Source: Ottowia thiooxydans DSM 14619 (GTDB taxonomy: Bacteria > Pseudomonadota > Gammaproteobacteria > Burkholderiales > Burkholderiaceae_C). From it: DNA of 64,000 nucleotides. The DNA lies in contig NZ_AUGX01000008.1 of assembly GCF_000422885.1 (NCBI RefSeq), positions 186,001-250,000 on the forward strand, given 5' to 3'. Below the pieces are notes generated by a model. That model did not search any database. It had not been told where the DNA came from and saw nothing but the letters and a program-made list of their open reading frames with translations. Position numbers and translations under genes: made by a program. Shown here piece after piece: positions 38,261-47,835 of the stretch; the stretch's first letter is position 1; each line of letters opens with the position of its first letter.

Positions 38261-39436
38261 ATGACATCCCGACACACATCAGCGCCTCACGGCCACCATA
38301 AAGCCAACAGGATTTCGGTAGGACACGGGCATGAGAGATCCGCACTTCTTGCAGAAAACCATCGAAGGGCAGGTCGGCATGAGGTCGACTTTAGAGGAGG
38401 CGATGCAGTGCGCGCGCAAGCATCACACTTCACCCCGATCGCGAGACGATCGGAAATATCCCTTGAGCTCATGAACCTTGTGGCGGCGATAAGAGACGCT
38501 GAAGAGGTGTTTGACACCCTTGACAACCATACCGATCCCGTTCGCCGGGAGCTCGTGGAACTCTTGACTCGGCTTCGCAAGAACGAGAACCAAGACTTCC
38601 GCAACACATTGCCCGCGCACTATCACCGCTCGCGCCTACACCTGACGATCGACGAGTTGCGCACGCTAACAACTTGCCGCGCGGGGTTGTACAAAACCGT
38701 CACGGCACAAAAGGTCCGCCAGATAGTCGATACCGCACGTGGTCGCTATCCGAATGAGGATTCAGCAAACCTCCCGGCCCGCCCCATCCATTTGGCCTTC
38801 ACAGAAGATGAAATGCTCGATCTGGCCGATTGCTGGGCCACGCTTCCGAATGATTTCGCAGACAAGCTAAAAGAGGTCAAGACCATTCGGGATGCGGTCA
38901 AGAGCCGCCAAACGGTACAGTCCGGGTTCGCCATGGTTCGTGCTGCGAAAGCCCTTGTAGCGGCTGTGCGGAATGAGCCAAAAAAGCCCTTACGCGATCG
39001 CCGGTTCACGGATCAGGAGATCGAATGGGCCCACGATTGTGGGCAGCGCCTGCATGCCTCGGATAGCGCTCGTCTGGCCGATGCCACGTTTCAACAGGCG
39101 TGGAAACGCTACAACGACGAACTCCCGAGCAAACACCCCTTCGGCCTTTTGTTATCAGAAGAAGATCTGAGCACATTGACGGAATGGCGGGATGACCTCA
39201 TGATCAAGTTCGAGAGTGAATTGCATCAGCTCCGAGTCATGTGGAATCAGCCTATCAGCGAAATGCAAGTGATCAAGCCCAAACCAAGAATTCAAGGCAG
39301 CCCTCTGATCTGCTCGCTTCGCTTCGACGGCACTCAAACAACCACTACTCTGCAGCTGAGCGGGCTTCAGTTCTGGAGCGAGTTTTCACTTGAAACCTAC
39401 CAACTGCCACTGCCTTTCAATGTGATTGTGAAGTAA
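38261..39436 (+). CDS. Unknown protein with four degenerate helical repeats
   Basis: The product is 391 residues and I do not recognise a family. Residues 1-60 are rich in His, Arg, Gly and Ser and look disordered. From about 126 there are four loosely similar units starting at about 126 (LHLTIDELRTLTTCR), 177 (IHLAFTEDEMLDLADCW), 247 (RRFTDQEIEWAHDCG) and 295 (GLLLSEEDLSTLTEWR), each followed by a charged helix. The last 50 residues are beta-rich. No signal peptide or membrane segment is visible. It sits alone between tRNA-Thr debris and glycerate kinase. A secreted effector or phage-derived protein is possible. Confidence 0.6.
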   Translation: MTSRHTSAPHGHHKANRISVGHGHERSALLAENHRRAGRHEVDFRGGDAVRAQASHFTPIARRSEISLELMNLVAAIRDAEEVFDTLDNHTDPVRRELVELLTRLRKNENQDFRNTLPAHYHRSRLHLTIDELRTLTTCRAGLYKTVTAQKVRQIVDTARGRYPNEDSANLPARPIHLAFTEDEMLDLADCWATLPNDFADKLKEVKTIRDAVKSRQTVQSGFAMVRAAKALVAAVRNEPKKPLRDRRFTDQEIEWAHDCGQRLHASDSARLADATFQQAWKRYNDELPSKHPFGLLLSEEDLSTLTEWRDDLMIKFESELHQLRVMWNQPISEMQVIKPKPRIQGSPLICSLRFDGTQTTTTLQLSGLQFWSEFSLETYQLPLPFNVIVK

Positions 39437-39455
39437 GCCTTTCGCTCCGAACCCG

Positions 39456-40772
39456 ATGCAAATGCCCGATCACGCCACTGCGCCGCTCCAGTTTTTGCAT
39501 CACCTGCTCCGTGTCGCTATTGCGCGCGCGCAACCAAGCCATTGCTTACCGGGTTTCCTACCTCCTCCACCCAAAGGCCGCACACTGGTCTTAGGGGCCG
39601 GCAAGGCAGCCGCAGCGATGGCGCACGCGGTGGAAGCCTCGTGGCCGGCAGCAGCACCGCTCTCAGGGTTGGTCATCACACGTTATGGTCACAGCGCTCC
39701 GCGCCCGGCAGGCCAGGTGCCGCGCGTCGAGATTGCGCACGCCGCTCACCCGGTACCAGACATCGCGGGAATGCATGCCTCCGAGCGCCTGTTGGCCTTG
39801 ACCCAAGGATTGACAGCGGATGATTTGGTGCTTTGCCTCATCTCAGGCGGTGGTTCGGCACTCTTGACGCTGCCAGCGGCAGGTTTGAGTCTGGAAGATG
39901 CACAGCGCATCAACCGGCAATTGCTCGCTAGCGGCGCCAGCATCCATGAGATGAACGCGCTGCGCAAACACATTTCCCGCATCACGGGTGGTCGCCTCGC
40001 AGCAGCTTGTGGACCCGCACACGTGTTGACACTGGCCATCAGTGACGTGCCAGGAGATAAGCTTTCGGTCATTGCAAGTGGCCCCACTGTGGCAGATGAA
40101 AGCACCTGCGCAGAGGCTCTTGCCGTGGCCACACACTACAGCATAGACCTCCCTGCATCAGTGAGGGAAGCGCTGGAAAACGGGGTACTGGAGACACCCA
40201 AGCCCGGCGCCCAGCTTTTCGCGCGCCATGAGGCAAAGCTGATTGCCACACCCCGCCAGTCCCTTCAGGCCGCCGCTGAGGCTGCCCGCGCAGCGGGCCT
40301 AGCTGCACACATTCTGAGCGACGAGATCGAAGGAGAGTCTCTCGAGGTCGGCAAAGTACACGCCGCACTGGCACGGGCAGTGGCGCGCGGCGATGGGCCG
40401 TTCGCAAAGCCCTGCGTGCTTCTAAGTGGCGGTGAGACTACGGTCACCGTTCAGGCCACGAGGCCTGGTGCGAAGCCAGGCCGAGGAGGCCGGGCCGGTG
40501 AGTTCTGCCTGGGTTTGGCTCAAGCCCTGCAAGGGCAAGAAATGGTCTGGGGCCTGGCGGCCGATACTGATGGGATCGACGGTGTGCAAGACAACGCTGG
40601 CGCCCTCGTCAAGCCAGACACGCTCACGAGGGCCAAAACCCTAGGACTGGATCTCGCCGATCACGTGTCACGGCACGACGCCTATGGTTTTTTTGAAGCA
40701 CTAGGTGATCTCGTCATCACCGGGCCCACGCATACCAACGTGAATGACTTTCGAGCACTGCTGGTTCACTGA
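39456..40772 (+). CDS. ttuD: Glycerate 2-kinase (TtuD/MOFRL family)
   Basis: This class II glycerate kinase phosphorylates D-glycerate to 2-phosphoglycerate in hydroxypyruvate, tartrate or glyoxylate use. The product is 438 residues. It has LVLGAGKAAAAMA near the N-terminus, CLISGGGSALL, SDVPGDKLSVIASGPTV, and a C-terminal MOFRL domain with LLSGGETTVTV, GRGGRAGEFCL and AADTDGIDG. The usual partner genes (hydroxypyruvate reductase, pyruvate kinase) are not adjacent. Confidence 0.93.
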   Translation: MQMPDHATAPLQFLHHLLRVAIARAQPSHCLPGFLPPPPKGRTLVLGAGKAAAAMAHAVEASWPAAAPLSGLVITRYGHSAPRPAGQVPRVEIAHAAHPVPDIAGMHASERLLALTQGLTADDLVLCLISGGGSALLTLPAAGLSLEDAQRINRQLLASGASIHEMNALRKHISRITGGRLAAACGPAHVLTLAISDVPGDKLSVIASGPTVADESTCAEALAVATHYSIDLPASVREALENGVLETPKPGAQLFARHEAKLIATPRQSLQAAAEAARAAGLAAHILSDEIEGESLEVGKVHAALARAVARGDGPFAKPCVLLSGGETTVTVQATRPGAKPGRGGRAGEFCLGLAQALQGQEMVWGLAADTDGIDGVQDNAGALVKPDTLTRAKTLGLDLADHVSRHDAYGFFEALGDLVITGPTHTNVNDFRALLVH

Positions 40773-40838
40773 AACTTGGTGAGCCCCACCGAGTTTTCCT
40801 AGAGCGCTGCAAGTTCGATTGATCCAAAAACCCGGCGA

Positions 40839-41516
40839 TTAATTGCGCAGCACATCCACACCCGCGGGAGGCGTGAACTGAAAGGCATTGGAGGGCAGTT
40901 GGGCATTCATTTCGAATGCGGTGAAGGTCAACACGGAGCGCTGGCCAAAGCTGTCCTGAATCTCCAGAGTGCTAAGTTCAGGCCCCTTGGTGCCTGGCTT
41001 GAAGCCCACCCGAATGCTTTGTAGCTGGCCATCGCGCGTTTTAGGAGTTGCTTTAATCCACTGCTGCCCGTCTTTGTCGGGCTCTTCCGCAAGACTGAAG
41101 TCTTTCTCCAGCGCTTTCACATCAGGTGCCGCTGCAACGATAGCGGCAGGCGTAGACCCCAGGACCTGCTCCTGACCGCGGGCAGTCACCTGCTTCAGAT
41201 CCACATCGTAGAGCCAGAGCGTTTTTCCGTCAGCGACGATGGTCTGCTCGAAAGGCTTGACGTAATGGAACCTGAATTTCCCTGGCCTTTGAAACTCGAA
41301 CGTGCCGCTTTGCGTTTTGCTACGCGGGGTTTGCCCCTGCTTGGCAGGCGCGGTGACGACTTGAGTAAATGCAGCCTTACCGGAGTGGGCGGACTTCACA
41401 AACTGTTCAAGGCTTTCGAGGCCACCTGCCCACGCCCCGGTAGAGGCAGCAACGGCTATGAGTGCGAATGTGGCGGTTTTGACCAAGCCGCGCGTGAAAA
41501 AAACACTTGATTTCAT
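40839..41516 (-). CDS. lolA: Outer-membrane lipoprotein carrier protein LolA
   Basis: LolA is the periplasmic carrier that takes lipoproteins from LolCDE to LolB. The product is 225 residues from ATG 41516, with a signal peptide ending near TGAWAGG. AAFTQVV, SGTFEFQRPGKFRFHYVKP and TLWLYDVDLKQVTA are LolA features, with a C-terminal NAFQFTPPAGVDVL. lolA normally follows ftsK in these bacteria and does so here, but a palindromic repeat lies in the gap and ends 8 bases before the lolA ATG. Confidence 0.94.
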   Translation of the reverse strand: MKSSVFFTRGLVKTATFALIAVAASTGAWAGGLESLEQFVKSAHSGKAAFTQVVTAPAKQGQTPRSKTQSGTFEFQRPGKFRFHYVKPFEQTIVADGKTLWLYDVDLKQVTARGQEQVLGSTPAAIVAAAPDVKALEKDFSLAEEPDKDGQQWIKATPKTRDGQLQSIRVGFKPGTKGPELSTLEIQDSFGQRSVLTFTAFEMNAQLPSNAFQFTPPAGVDVLRN

Positions 41517-41523
41517 GGTACCT

Positions 41524-41691
41524 GTAGGAGACTGCCGGACTTGGAAATCGCCGGCTGCAAATGAACCACAGCAGTCCATTTCCCCCGGCTTCTTGACCCA
41601 CAGCTTGGGCTATGGGCCTGCGAATCCAGCGAAAACTGTCCTCGCTGGGGCTCATTCTCGCTATCGGCGCTCCAAGCCCGACAGCCCCCTT
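41524..41691. repeat. Palindromic MITE-like element A, copy 2
   Basis: This is an inverted, diverged copy of the element at 18309-18477. Shared blocks include AGCGCCGATAGCGA, CCCCAGCGAGGACAGTTTTC and GCAGCCGGCGATTTCCAAG (read on the minus strand). The terminal repeats are TAGGAGACTGCCGGACTTGG and its imperfect complement. The interior has drifted more than the ends. It lies between ftsK and lolA. Confidence 0.85.
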
Positions 41692-41764
41692 TGGAGTGCA
41701 TCTGCCCGGGCAAGGTTCAACTGCGCAACGATTGGATACATCGTGGCAGTACGCCGCGAGCAAT

Positions 41765-44095
41765 TTACTCGTTGCGGGTCGGCACCAGGATATCGCGCTG
41801 GCCGCTACCGCTCATGGCGCTGACGAGCCCCGCTTTTTCCATATCCTCGACCAAGCGTGCAGCTCGGTTATAGCCAATCTTCAAGTGGCGCTGCACAAGC
41901 GAAATACTGGCTTTGCGGTTCTTCAGCACGACCTCTACAGCCTGGTCGTACATAGGATCTTTCTCTCCGCCGCCTTCGCCACCCTCGCCCAGACCGCCGT
42001 CTTCGCCGTCGGCAGTGCCACCTTCCAGCACCCCTTCAATGTAATTGGGCTCACCCTGGCTCTTCAGGTATTGGACTACCCGGTGCACTTCATCGTCGCT
42101 GACGAACGCGCCGTGCACACGGATCGGCAAACCGGTGCCGCTCGGCATGTAAAGCATGTCGCCCATGCCCAGCAGTGCTTCAGCACCCATCTGATCGAGG
42201 ATGGTACGGCTATCGATTTTGCTGGAAACCTGGAACGCGATGCGCGTAGGAATATTCGCCTTGATCAAACCCGTGATCACATCCACGCTGGGCCGCTGCG
42301 TGGCCAGGATCAGGTGAATGCCGGCAGCCCGCGCTTTTTGGGCCAGGCGTGCAATCAATTCCTCGATCTTCTTACCCACCACCATCATCAGGTCAGCAAG
42401 TTCGTCGATCACCACCACAATGTGAGGCAGGCGCTCCAGTGGCTCGGGGTCATCTGGGGTGAGGCTGAATGGATTGAAGATGAATTCGCCGCGCGCCTTG
42501 GCTTCGTCTATCTTCTGATTGAAGCCTGCCAGGTTTCGCACCCCGGCCTTGCTCATTATTTTATAGCGCTTCTCCATCTCGGCGACGCACCAATTGAGGC
42601 CGTTGGCAGCTTGCTTCATGTCAGTCACGACCGGCGCCAGCAGATGCGGGATGCCTTCGTACATGGACATTTCCAGCATTTTTGGATCGATCATCAGCAA
42701 GCGCACATCCTTGGGCTCTGCTTTATAGAGCAGGCTGAGAATCATGGCGTTGATACCAACCGATTTACCCGAACCAGTGGTACCCGCCACCAGCACATGC
42801 GGCATTTTGGCCAGATCTGCGACCACGGCGTGACCAACGATGTCCTTGCCCAAGCCCATGGTCAGCATGGACTTGGCCTCGTGATAGACCTGAGAGCCCA
42901 GGATTTCAGACAAACGGATGGATTGCCGCTTGGCGTTGGGCAACTCCAGCGCCATAAAGTTCTTGCCAGGAATCGTTTCGATGACGCGGATAGACACCAG
43001 GCTCAGGCTACGGGCCAGATCCTTGGCGAGATTGACCACCTGAGAGCCCTTCACTCCTGTTGCAGGCTCAATCTCGTATCGCGTGATGACTGGTCCCGGT
43101 GAGGCCATGACCACTCGGACTTCGACACCAAAATCCTTCAGCTTCTTCTCGATCAGGCGGCTGGTCATCTCCAGCGTTTCCGGCGCCACGGTTTCCTGGT
43201 GCGCCAGAGCACCATCGAGAAGATCGACCTGCGGCAGGCGACTGTCCGGCAAATCAGTGAATAGCGGCTTTTGCTTCTCTTTCACGACCCGTTCGCTCTT
43301 GGGAACGGGGGCAATGGCTGGCTCGATCAGAACGGGAATGGGGTGCTGCTCCTCAATTTCCTCACGTTCAAGGTGCACCACCTCTTCACGCTCCCGAGCG
43401 GCCTGCTGTCCCAGCGCCTTGTCTTGGGCGACCTCCCGCTTTTCGCGCCGCGTCTCAAGCAGCGAATACAGGGTAGAACCAATGCGCTCGGCTACTCGGC
43501 TCCAGGAGAACCGGAAAGTCAGTGCCGCACCCACCAGGCCAGCGGCAATACCGAGCAGCGCTGAGCCTGTAAAGCCCAGCCATTTGACCGCTACCGGACC
43601 GCCAAGATAGCCCAGCACGCCACCGGCTGACCCGGGCAAAAGCCCTTCCCAGCGGTAAAGGCGAGTCCATTCAAGCCCGGTGCTGGCAGCGAGCAGCAGC
43701 GCAAGTCCGATCCAGAACGCGACGCGGGTGTGTAAGAACTTACCCCAGATATCAGTGGGCGCCTCTACGGCGCCTCCACTCAACCACCTGACAACGCCCG
43801 AGATCCAGGAGCGGACGCCCGCAGCCACAATCCACCAAGCGGAAAAACCCAGCAACACATAGGCCAGATCTGAAATCCAGGCGCCCAATTTACCCGTCCA
43901 GTTACGGATAGGACCACCGGAGCCGGAGGTAGACCAGGCGGCGTCTTGCGGTGAATGGCTGGCAAGAGCCAATATGAAAAAAATCAGCGCGGCAAGTCCG
44001 AGCACCAAGACAAGCTCTTGCGCGAAGCGGCTTGCACCTGTGCGAGGCGCCGGTGTACCAACTGGCGTATTGAGAGTGTTGAGTGAGTAGGCCAT
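41765..44095 (-). CDS. ftsK: DNA translocase FtsK
   Basis: FtsK pumps chromosome DNA through the closing septum and activates XerCD at dif. The product is 776 residues from ATG 44095. Four membrane segments fill the first 200 residues. A charged, fairly short linker follows, then the motor with Walker [13 protein letters not shown], Walker [14 protein letters not shown] and a C-terminal winged-helix gamma domain ([20 protein letters not shown]) that reads KOPS. A Gly/Glu-rich stretch separates motor and gamma. An in-frame start seven codons upstream is possible. Confidence 0.96.
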   Translation of the reverse strand: MAYSLNTLNTPVGTPAPRTGASRFAQELVLVLGLAALIFFILALASHSPQDAAWSTSGSGGPIRNWTGKLGAWISDLAYVLLGFSAWWIVAAGVRSWISGVVRWLSGGAVEAPTDIWGKFLHTRVAFWIGLALLLAASTGLEWTRLYRWEGLLPGSAGGVLGYLGGPVAVKWLGFTGSALLGIAAGLVGAALTFRFSWSRVAERIGSTLYSLLETRREKREVAQDKALGQQAAREREEVVHLEREEIEEQHPIPVLIEPAIAPVPKSERVVKEKQKPLFTDLPDSRLPQVDLLDGALAHQETVAPETLEMTSRLIEKKLKDFGVEVRVVMASPGPVITRYEIEPATGVKGSQVVNLAKDLARSLSLVSIRVIETIPGKNFMALELPNAKRQSIRLSEILGSQVYHEAKSMLTMGLGKDIVGHAVVADLAKMPHVLVAGTTGSGKSVGINAMILSLLYKAEPKDVRLLMIDPKMLEMSMYEGIPHLLAPVVTDMKQAANGLNWCVAEMEKRYKIMSKAGVRNLAGFNQKIDEAKARGEFIFNPFSLTPDDPEPLERLPHIVVVIDELADLMMVVGKKIEELIARLAQKARAAGIHLILATQRPSVDVITGLIKANIPTRIAFQVSSKIDSRTILDQMGAEALLGMGDMLYMPSGTGLPIRVHGAFVSDDEVHRVVQYLKSQGEPNYIEGVLEGGTADGEDGGLGEGGEGGGEKDPMYDQAVEVVLKNRKASISLVQRHLKIGYNRAARLVEDMEKAGLVSAMSGSGQRDILVPTRNE

Positions 44096-44141
44096 GGATA
44101 TAACTACAGCCATCAAGCTTACCGCATGAGAGGCGGTTTTT

Positions 44142-44320
44142 CCCGCCGGGCCGCCCCAAGGGGAAAAAAACCCCCTTGGGGGGTAGAGAATCTCACGAAG
44201 TGAAGGAGCTCAAGGGGTCATTTCCCCGCCGGGCCGTCCCAAGGGGAAAAAAACCCCCTCGGGGGGTAGAGAATCTCACGAAGTGAGAAAGCTCAGGGGC
44301 CCGTTTCCCCGCCGGGCCGC
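44142..44320. repeat. 83-base tandem repeat between ftsK and crp-like gene
   Basis: Units beginning CCCGCCGGGCCG start at 44142, 44225 and 44308, an exact 83-base period with two full copies and a partial third. Each full copy contains CCAAGGGGAAAAAAACCCCC, which can fold into a hairpin, and TAGAGAATCTCACGAAGTGA. The copies differ at about ten positions. Similar intergenic motifs are common in this family as I recall. Confidence 0.85.
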
Positions 44321-44342
44321 AGCACCCGGCGGATCACCAATC

Positions 44343-45017
44343 TCAGCCCAGCATGGTCAAGCGTTCTTTGACAAGAATCAGGCCAGTTTCCTGTGTCTTG
44401 ATAAAGCCACGCTCTTCCAGATCCTTCATCACGCGGCTCACCATTTCGCGCGAAGCGCCAACCATCTTGGCAATATCCTGGCGCGAAATTCTGTCGCGAA
44501 TCAGCAACTCTCCGTCGGCGCCCTCGGTGGCGGCTTCCAACAACGAGCGAGCAACACGCCCATAAACGTCCATCAGCGCCAGCGACTCAATCTTGCGGTC
44601 AGCCTGGCGCAGGCGTTGCACCAAGCCTCGCATGATGGCGTAGGCCATGGACGAGTTTTCCGGCAAACAGCGAGCGAACTCCAAGCGGCCAAGCATCAGC
44701 ACGTCGGTCTGCACCTCGGCGCGTACTGTGGCTGAGTGCGGCTCGTTGTCGATCAGGCTCATCTCACCAATATGATCGCCCGGCTGCAGCGTGGCCAGAA
44801 TGACTTCACGACCTCGGCCGTCAGCCGTAATGACCCGAGCCCGGCCGTTGAGCAAGATGAACAGCGCATTGCTCTTTTTACCCTGCTCAACAATTGTCTC
44901 GCCACGCTTGAAGCGGCGCTTCACCACGGCTTCCGCCACAGATGCCGCCTGGGCATCTGTCAGCATCGAGAACAATGGCACCCTGCGGATTAGATCGAGA
45001 CTCGACAACATCGTCAT
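44343..45017 (-). CDS. Crp/Fnr-family transcription regulator
   Basis: The product is 224 residues. An N-terminal cyclic-nucleotide-binding-type beta roll (about 20-130) contains GDHIGEMSLIDNEPHSATVRA, of which GEMSLID is the conserved turn. A C-terminal winged helix holds ISRQDIAKMVGASREMVSRV as its recognition helix. The motif RxDIAxxxGxxxExVSR is typical of CRP-type factors. There is no N-terminal cysteine cluster as in FNR. It is divergent from trxB; I recall this pair as conserved in Burkholderiales. Effector unknown. Confidence 0.9.
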   Translation of the reverse strand: MTMLSSLDLIRRVPLFSMLTDAQAASVAEAVVKRRFKRGETIVEQGKKSNALFILLNGRARVITADGRGREVILATLQPGDHIGEMSLIDNEPHSATVRAEVQTDVLMLGRLEFARCLPENSSMAYAIMRGLVQRLRQADRKIESLALMDVYGRVARSLLEAATEGADGELLIRDRISRQDIAKMVGASREMVSRVMKDLEERGFIKTQETGLILVKERLTMLG

Positions 45018-45157
45018 ATCAAATAATCTCCACTCTTCACTCTTCCCTCCCCCCAACTTCTTAGAATCACCCTACTTACGCGTGCTCAGCAGCGATGTGG
45101 AATGATTCACTTAGTTGTATCGTAACGTAGCACGCAAACTTCCCCAAGAGTTATTGA

Positions 45158-46111
<954 letters not shown>

Positions 46112-46188
46112 GAGCTTTCGCCGGGCACTTTAGCCCCCTCAAAAAGCTTGCTGGCAAGCTCCTGTGAGCCAACGCTTAGGAATCTGGC

Positions 46189-46367
46189 TATAATCGAGGG
46201 CTTTTCTGGATTGGCTTGGCTTTTGGCTCGCTGATTTTGGAAGGTCGGCTTGCCTTAATTGGCTTGCCGGCTGACGGGTTACCGCCACCCTTATTCTGGC
46301 GAGGTGAGGCCGAAGCGAGTCGCATTTTTGCGGCGTCAGTAACGGCCGATGACAGTGGAGTCACATC
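46189..46367 (+). promoter_or_regulatory. rpmB promoter and long leader
   Basis: TATAAT at 46189-46194 is a perfect -10 box; the -35 is unclear. Transcription from it would leave a leader of about 165 bases before rpmB. The leader contains several TTGGCTT repeats and no obvious reading frame. Control of ribosomal protein genes often acts through leaders, but no known structure was recognised. Confidence 0.45.
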
Positions 46368-46601
46368 ATGGCACGCGTGTGCGAAGTAACGGGCAAAGGC
46401 CCGATGGTCGGAAACAATGTTTCCCACGCCAACAACAAAACCAAACGCCGGTTCCTGCCGAACCTGCAATACCGCCGTTTCTGGGTCGAAAGCGAAAACC
46501 GTTGGGTGCGCCTTCGCGTGTCAAGCGCTGCATTGCGCCTGATCGACAAGAATGGTATCGATGCCGTGCTCGCTGACATGCGTGCCCGCGGCCAAGCCTA
46601 A
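46368..46601 (+). CDS. rpmB: 50S ribosomal protein L28
   Basis: The product is 77 residues starting [20 protein letters not shown] after Met, with the [18 protein letters not shown] segment and a basic composition typical of L28. rpmG follows by 22 bases, the standard rpmB-rpmG pair. Confidence 0.98.
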   Translation: MARVCEVTGKGPMVGNNVSHANNKTKRRFLPNLQYRRFWVESENRWVRLRVSSAALRLIDKNGIDAVLADMRARGQA

Positions 46602-46623
46602 ACCTAATTAAAGGAACAGCATC

Positions 46624-46794
46624 ATGGCATCCAAAGGCGGACGCGAAAAAATCAAGCTGGAATCCACTGCCGGCACAGGTCATTTCTACACGACCAGCAA
46701 AAACAAGAAAACCATGCCCGAGAAAATGTCGATCATGAAGTTCGACCCTAAAGCTCGCAAGCATGTCGAATACAAGGAAATCAAGCTGAAGTAA
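46624..46794 (+). CDS. rpmG: 50S ribosomal protein L33
   Basis: The product is 56 residues beginning [15 protein letters not shown] and ending YKEIKLK, with [15 protein letters not shown] in the middle. This is the cysteine-free (zinc-independent) form of L33. An AAGGA ribosome site lies eight bases upstream. A terminator follows. Confidence 0.97.
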   Translation: MASKGGREKIKLESTAGTGHFYTTSKNKKTMPEKMSIMKFDPKARKHVEYKEIKLK

Positions 46795-46814
46795 TTCAGC
46801 TTTTCCAAAAAGCG

Positions 46815-46843
46815 AGCCCGCTGTGCGCAGCGGGCTTCTTTTT
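46815..46843 (+). terminator. Rho-independent terminator after rpmG
   Basis: AGCCCGCTG and CAGCGGGCT form a perfect nine-base stem with a four-base loop, followed by TCTTTTT. Confidence 0.92.
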
Positions 46844-46903
46844 GAAGAGAGTCGGAGGAAAGTTGCTCATCTTGAGCAGCTAGAATCCAAGTCTCAAGTT
46901 GCA

Positions 46904-46991
46904 GGAAGCGTGGCAGAGTGGTCGATTGCACCGGTCTTGAAAACCGGCAACGGGAAACCGTTCGTGAGTTCGAATCTCACCGCTTCCGCCA
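46904..46991 (+). tRNA. tRNA-Ser (anticodon TGA)
   Basis: A class II tRNA of 88 bases. Acceptor GGAAGCG pairs with CGCTTCC, the anticodon loop is CTTGAAA with anticodon TGA, a long variable arm (AACGGGAAACCGTT region) is present, the T-loop is TTCGAAT and CCA is encoded. Its 3' end is the left border of the accessory island, and the stop of the following minus-strand gene lies within it. Confidence 0.97.
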
Positions 46992-47288
46992 ATCCCTCTC
47001 AGGGAACGCCGCCAGTATGGCCTTCAAGCCATCGGCGGCTTTTTTTTCGTCTGCATTTTCCGACTGCTCCAGGTCTTCTGCCATCGCGGCCATGAAAGCT
47101 TGAGCGGGGTCTTCTCCCAAGATCGCCCGCAGCTTGCCGCGTACGCGCCAGTTCGTAGGCCTTTTCCCCTGCTTCATCTGCGTAAGGCTGGGCGAATCAA
47201 TTTCTATAAGCGCAGCTAACTTGTTTTGCCCTCCGGCTTCAAGACTGGCGCGCTCTATTAGTTGACTTATTTTATCAAATGTTGGCAT
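46977..47288 (-). CDS. Small HTH repressor-like protein at the tRNA-Ser junction
   Basis: The product is 103 residues. Residues about 19-45 (GGQNKLAALIEIDSPSLTQM) fit a helix-turn-helix of the phage Cro/CI type, followed by a helical Glu/Ala-rich part and a basic end. It resembles small repressors of filamentous phages and related elements (DUF3693-like), but I cannot confirm this. Its last 15 bases lie inside tRNA-Ser. A perfect palindrome covers its start codon and a similar one lies 32 bases upstream, so it probably represses itself. Confidence 0.65.
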   Translation of the reverse strand: MPTFDKISQLIERASLEAGGQNKLAALIEIDSPSLTQMKQGKRPTNWRVRGKLRAILGEDPAQAFMAAMAEDLEQSENADEKKAADGLKAILAAFPERDWRKR

Positions 47289-47330
47289 TTTGCCAATACT
47301 CCAGCGGCATTTGTTAGCATTTTGACAACG
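47281..47330. promoter_or_regulatory. Paired operator-like palindromes
   Basis: TTGGCATTTTGCCAA at 47282-47296 is a perfect dyad. TTAGCATTTTGACAA at 47314-47328 is a near copy. Their spacing is 32 bases, three helical turns, so proteins bound to both would lie on the same face. The first overlaps the start codon of the HTH gene, which suggests autorepression and possibly control of a divergent gene. Confidence 0.7.
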
Positions 47331-47395
47331 TTGGCGGATTGCTCATCTTACCGGAGCCTTCAATGCAAGTCGTTTGTGATGTCAGTAACTTCGAG

Positions 47396-47593
47396 CTAGC
47401 TCTTACCTCCGCTTGCCGGGATGAAAACCATATTGAACCGATCGCTTTCAATGAACTCGATCTCTCCTTCGGTTTCAACCACGAGAGCGTGATGGAAGTT
47501 TCGGTCAAGCAATAGCCTTTCGACCGCATCATCGCCCACATACAGAAACACGGCTATGGGGAAAGCTCCGCCACCGATCTGCTGCGCCAGCAC
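47396..47593 (-). CDS. Short unknown protein of the island (possibly broken)
   Basis: The product from GTG 47593 is 65 residues, with strand-like segments FPIAVFLYVGDD and ALVVETEGEIEFIESDRF. The frame continues upstream as a protein-like sequence (IETYGPQVAAGRLYVLAQQ) but is stopped by a TAG just before it, so it may be the tail of a broken gene. A plus-strand frame at 47363-47515 (50 residues, MQVVCDVSNF) overlaps it and cannot be ruled out. The surrounding 300 bases (47516-47835) hold nothing else I can support. Confidence 0.3.
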   Translation of the reverse strand: MLAQQIGGGAFPIAVFLYVGDDAVERLLLDRNFHHALVVETEGEIEFIESDRFNMVFIPASGGKS

Positions 47594-47835
47594 ATATAGC
47601 CGTCCAGCTGCGACCTGCGGCCCATATGTTTCGATCTATTGCAGCCCGTCACCCAACTGGGTTTGCGCTGCTTCAGCAGCGCCTTGCTGCCGGCGTGGGG
47701 CGCATCGCCTGTGATCGCTCAGTGCAAGTTGACATTGAAACGCGCCCCACCGATTTCGGCGCGTGTACCATAGTGTTAGATGGCGTGTTTACATGTTTCG
47801 CCGAATATTGCTACGGAAATTCCTAGCAAACAACT

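Noticed and set aside
44142-44320. Possible CRISPR array
   Set aside because: Units are contiguous 83-base tandem copies with no unique spacers.
46188-46469. A 93-residue minus-strand frame overlapping the rpmB promoter and start
   Set aside because: It runs antisense through rpmB and the TATAAT box, with low-complexity Lys/Pro/Ser composition.
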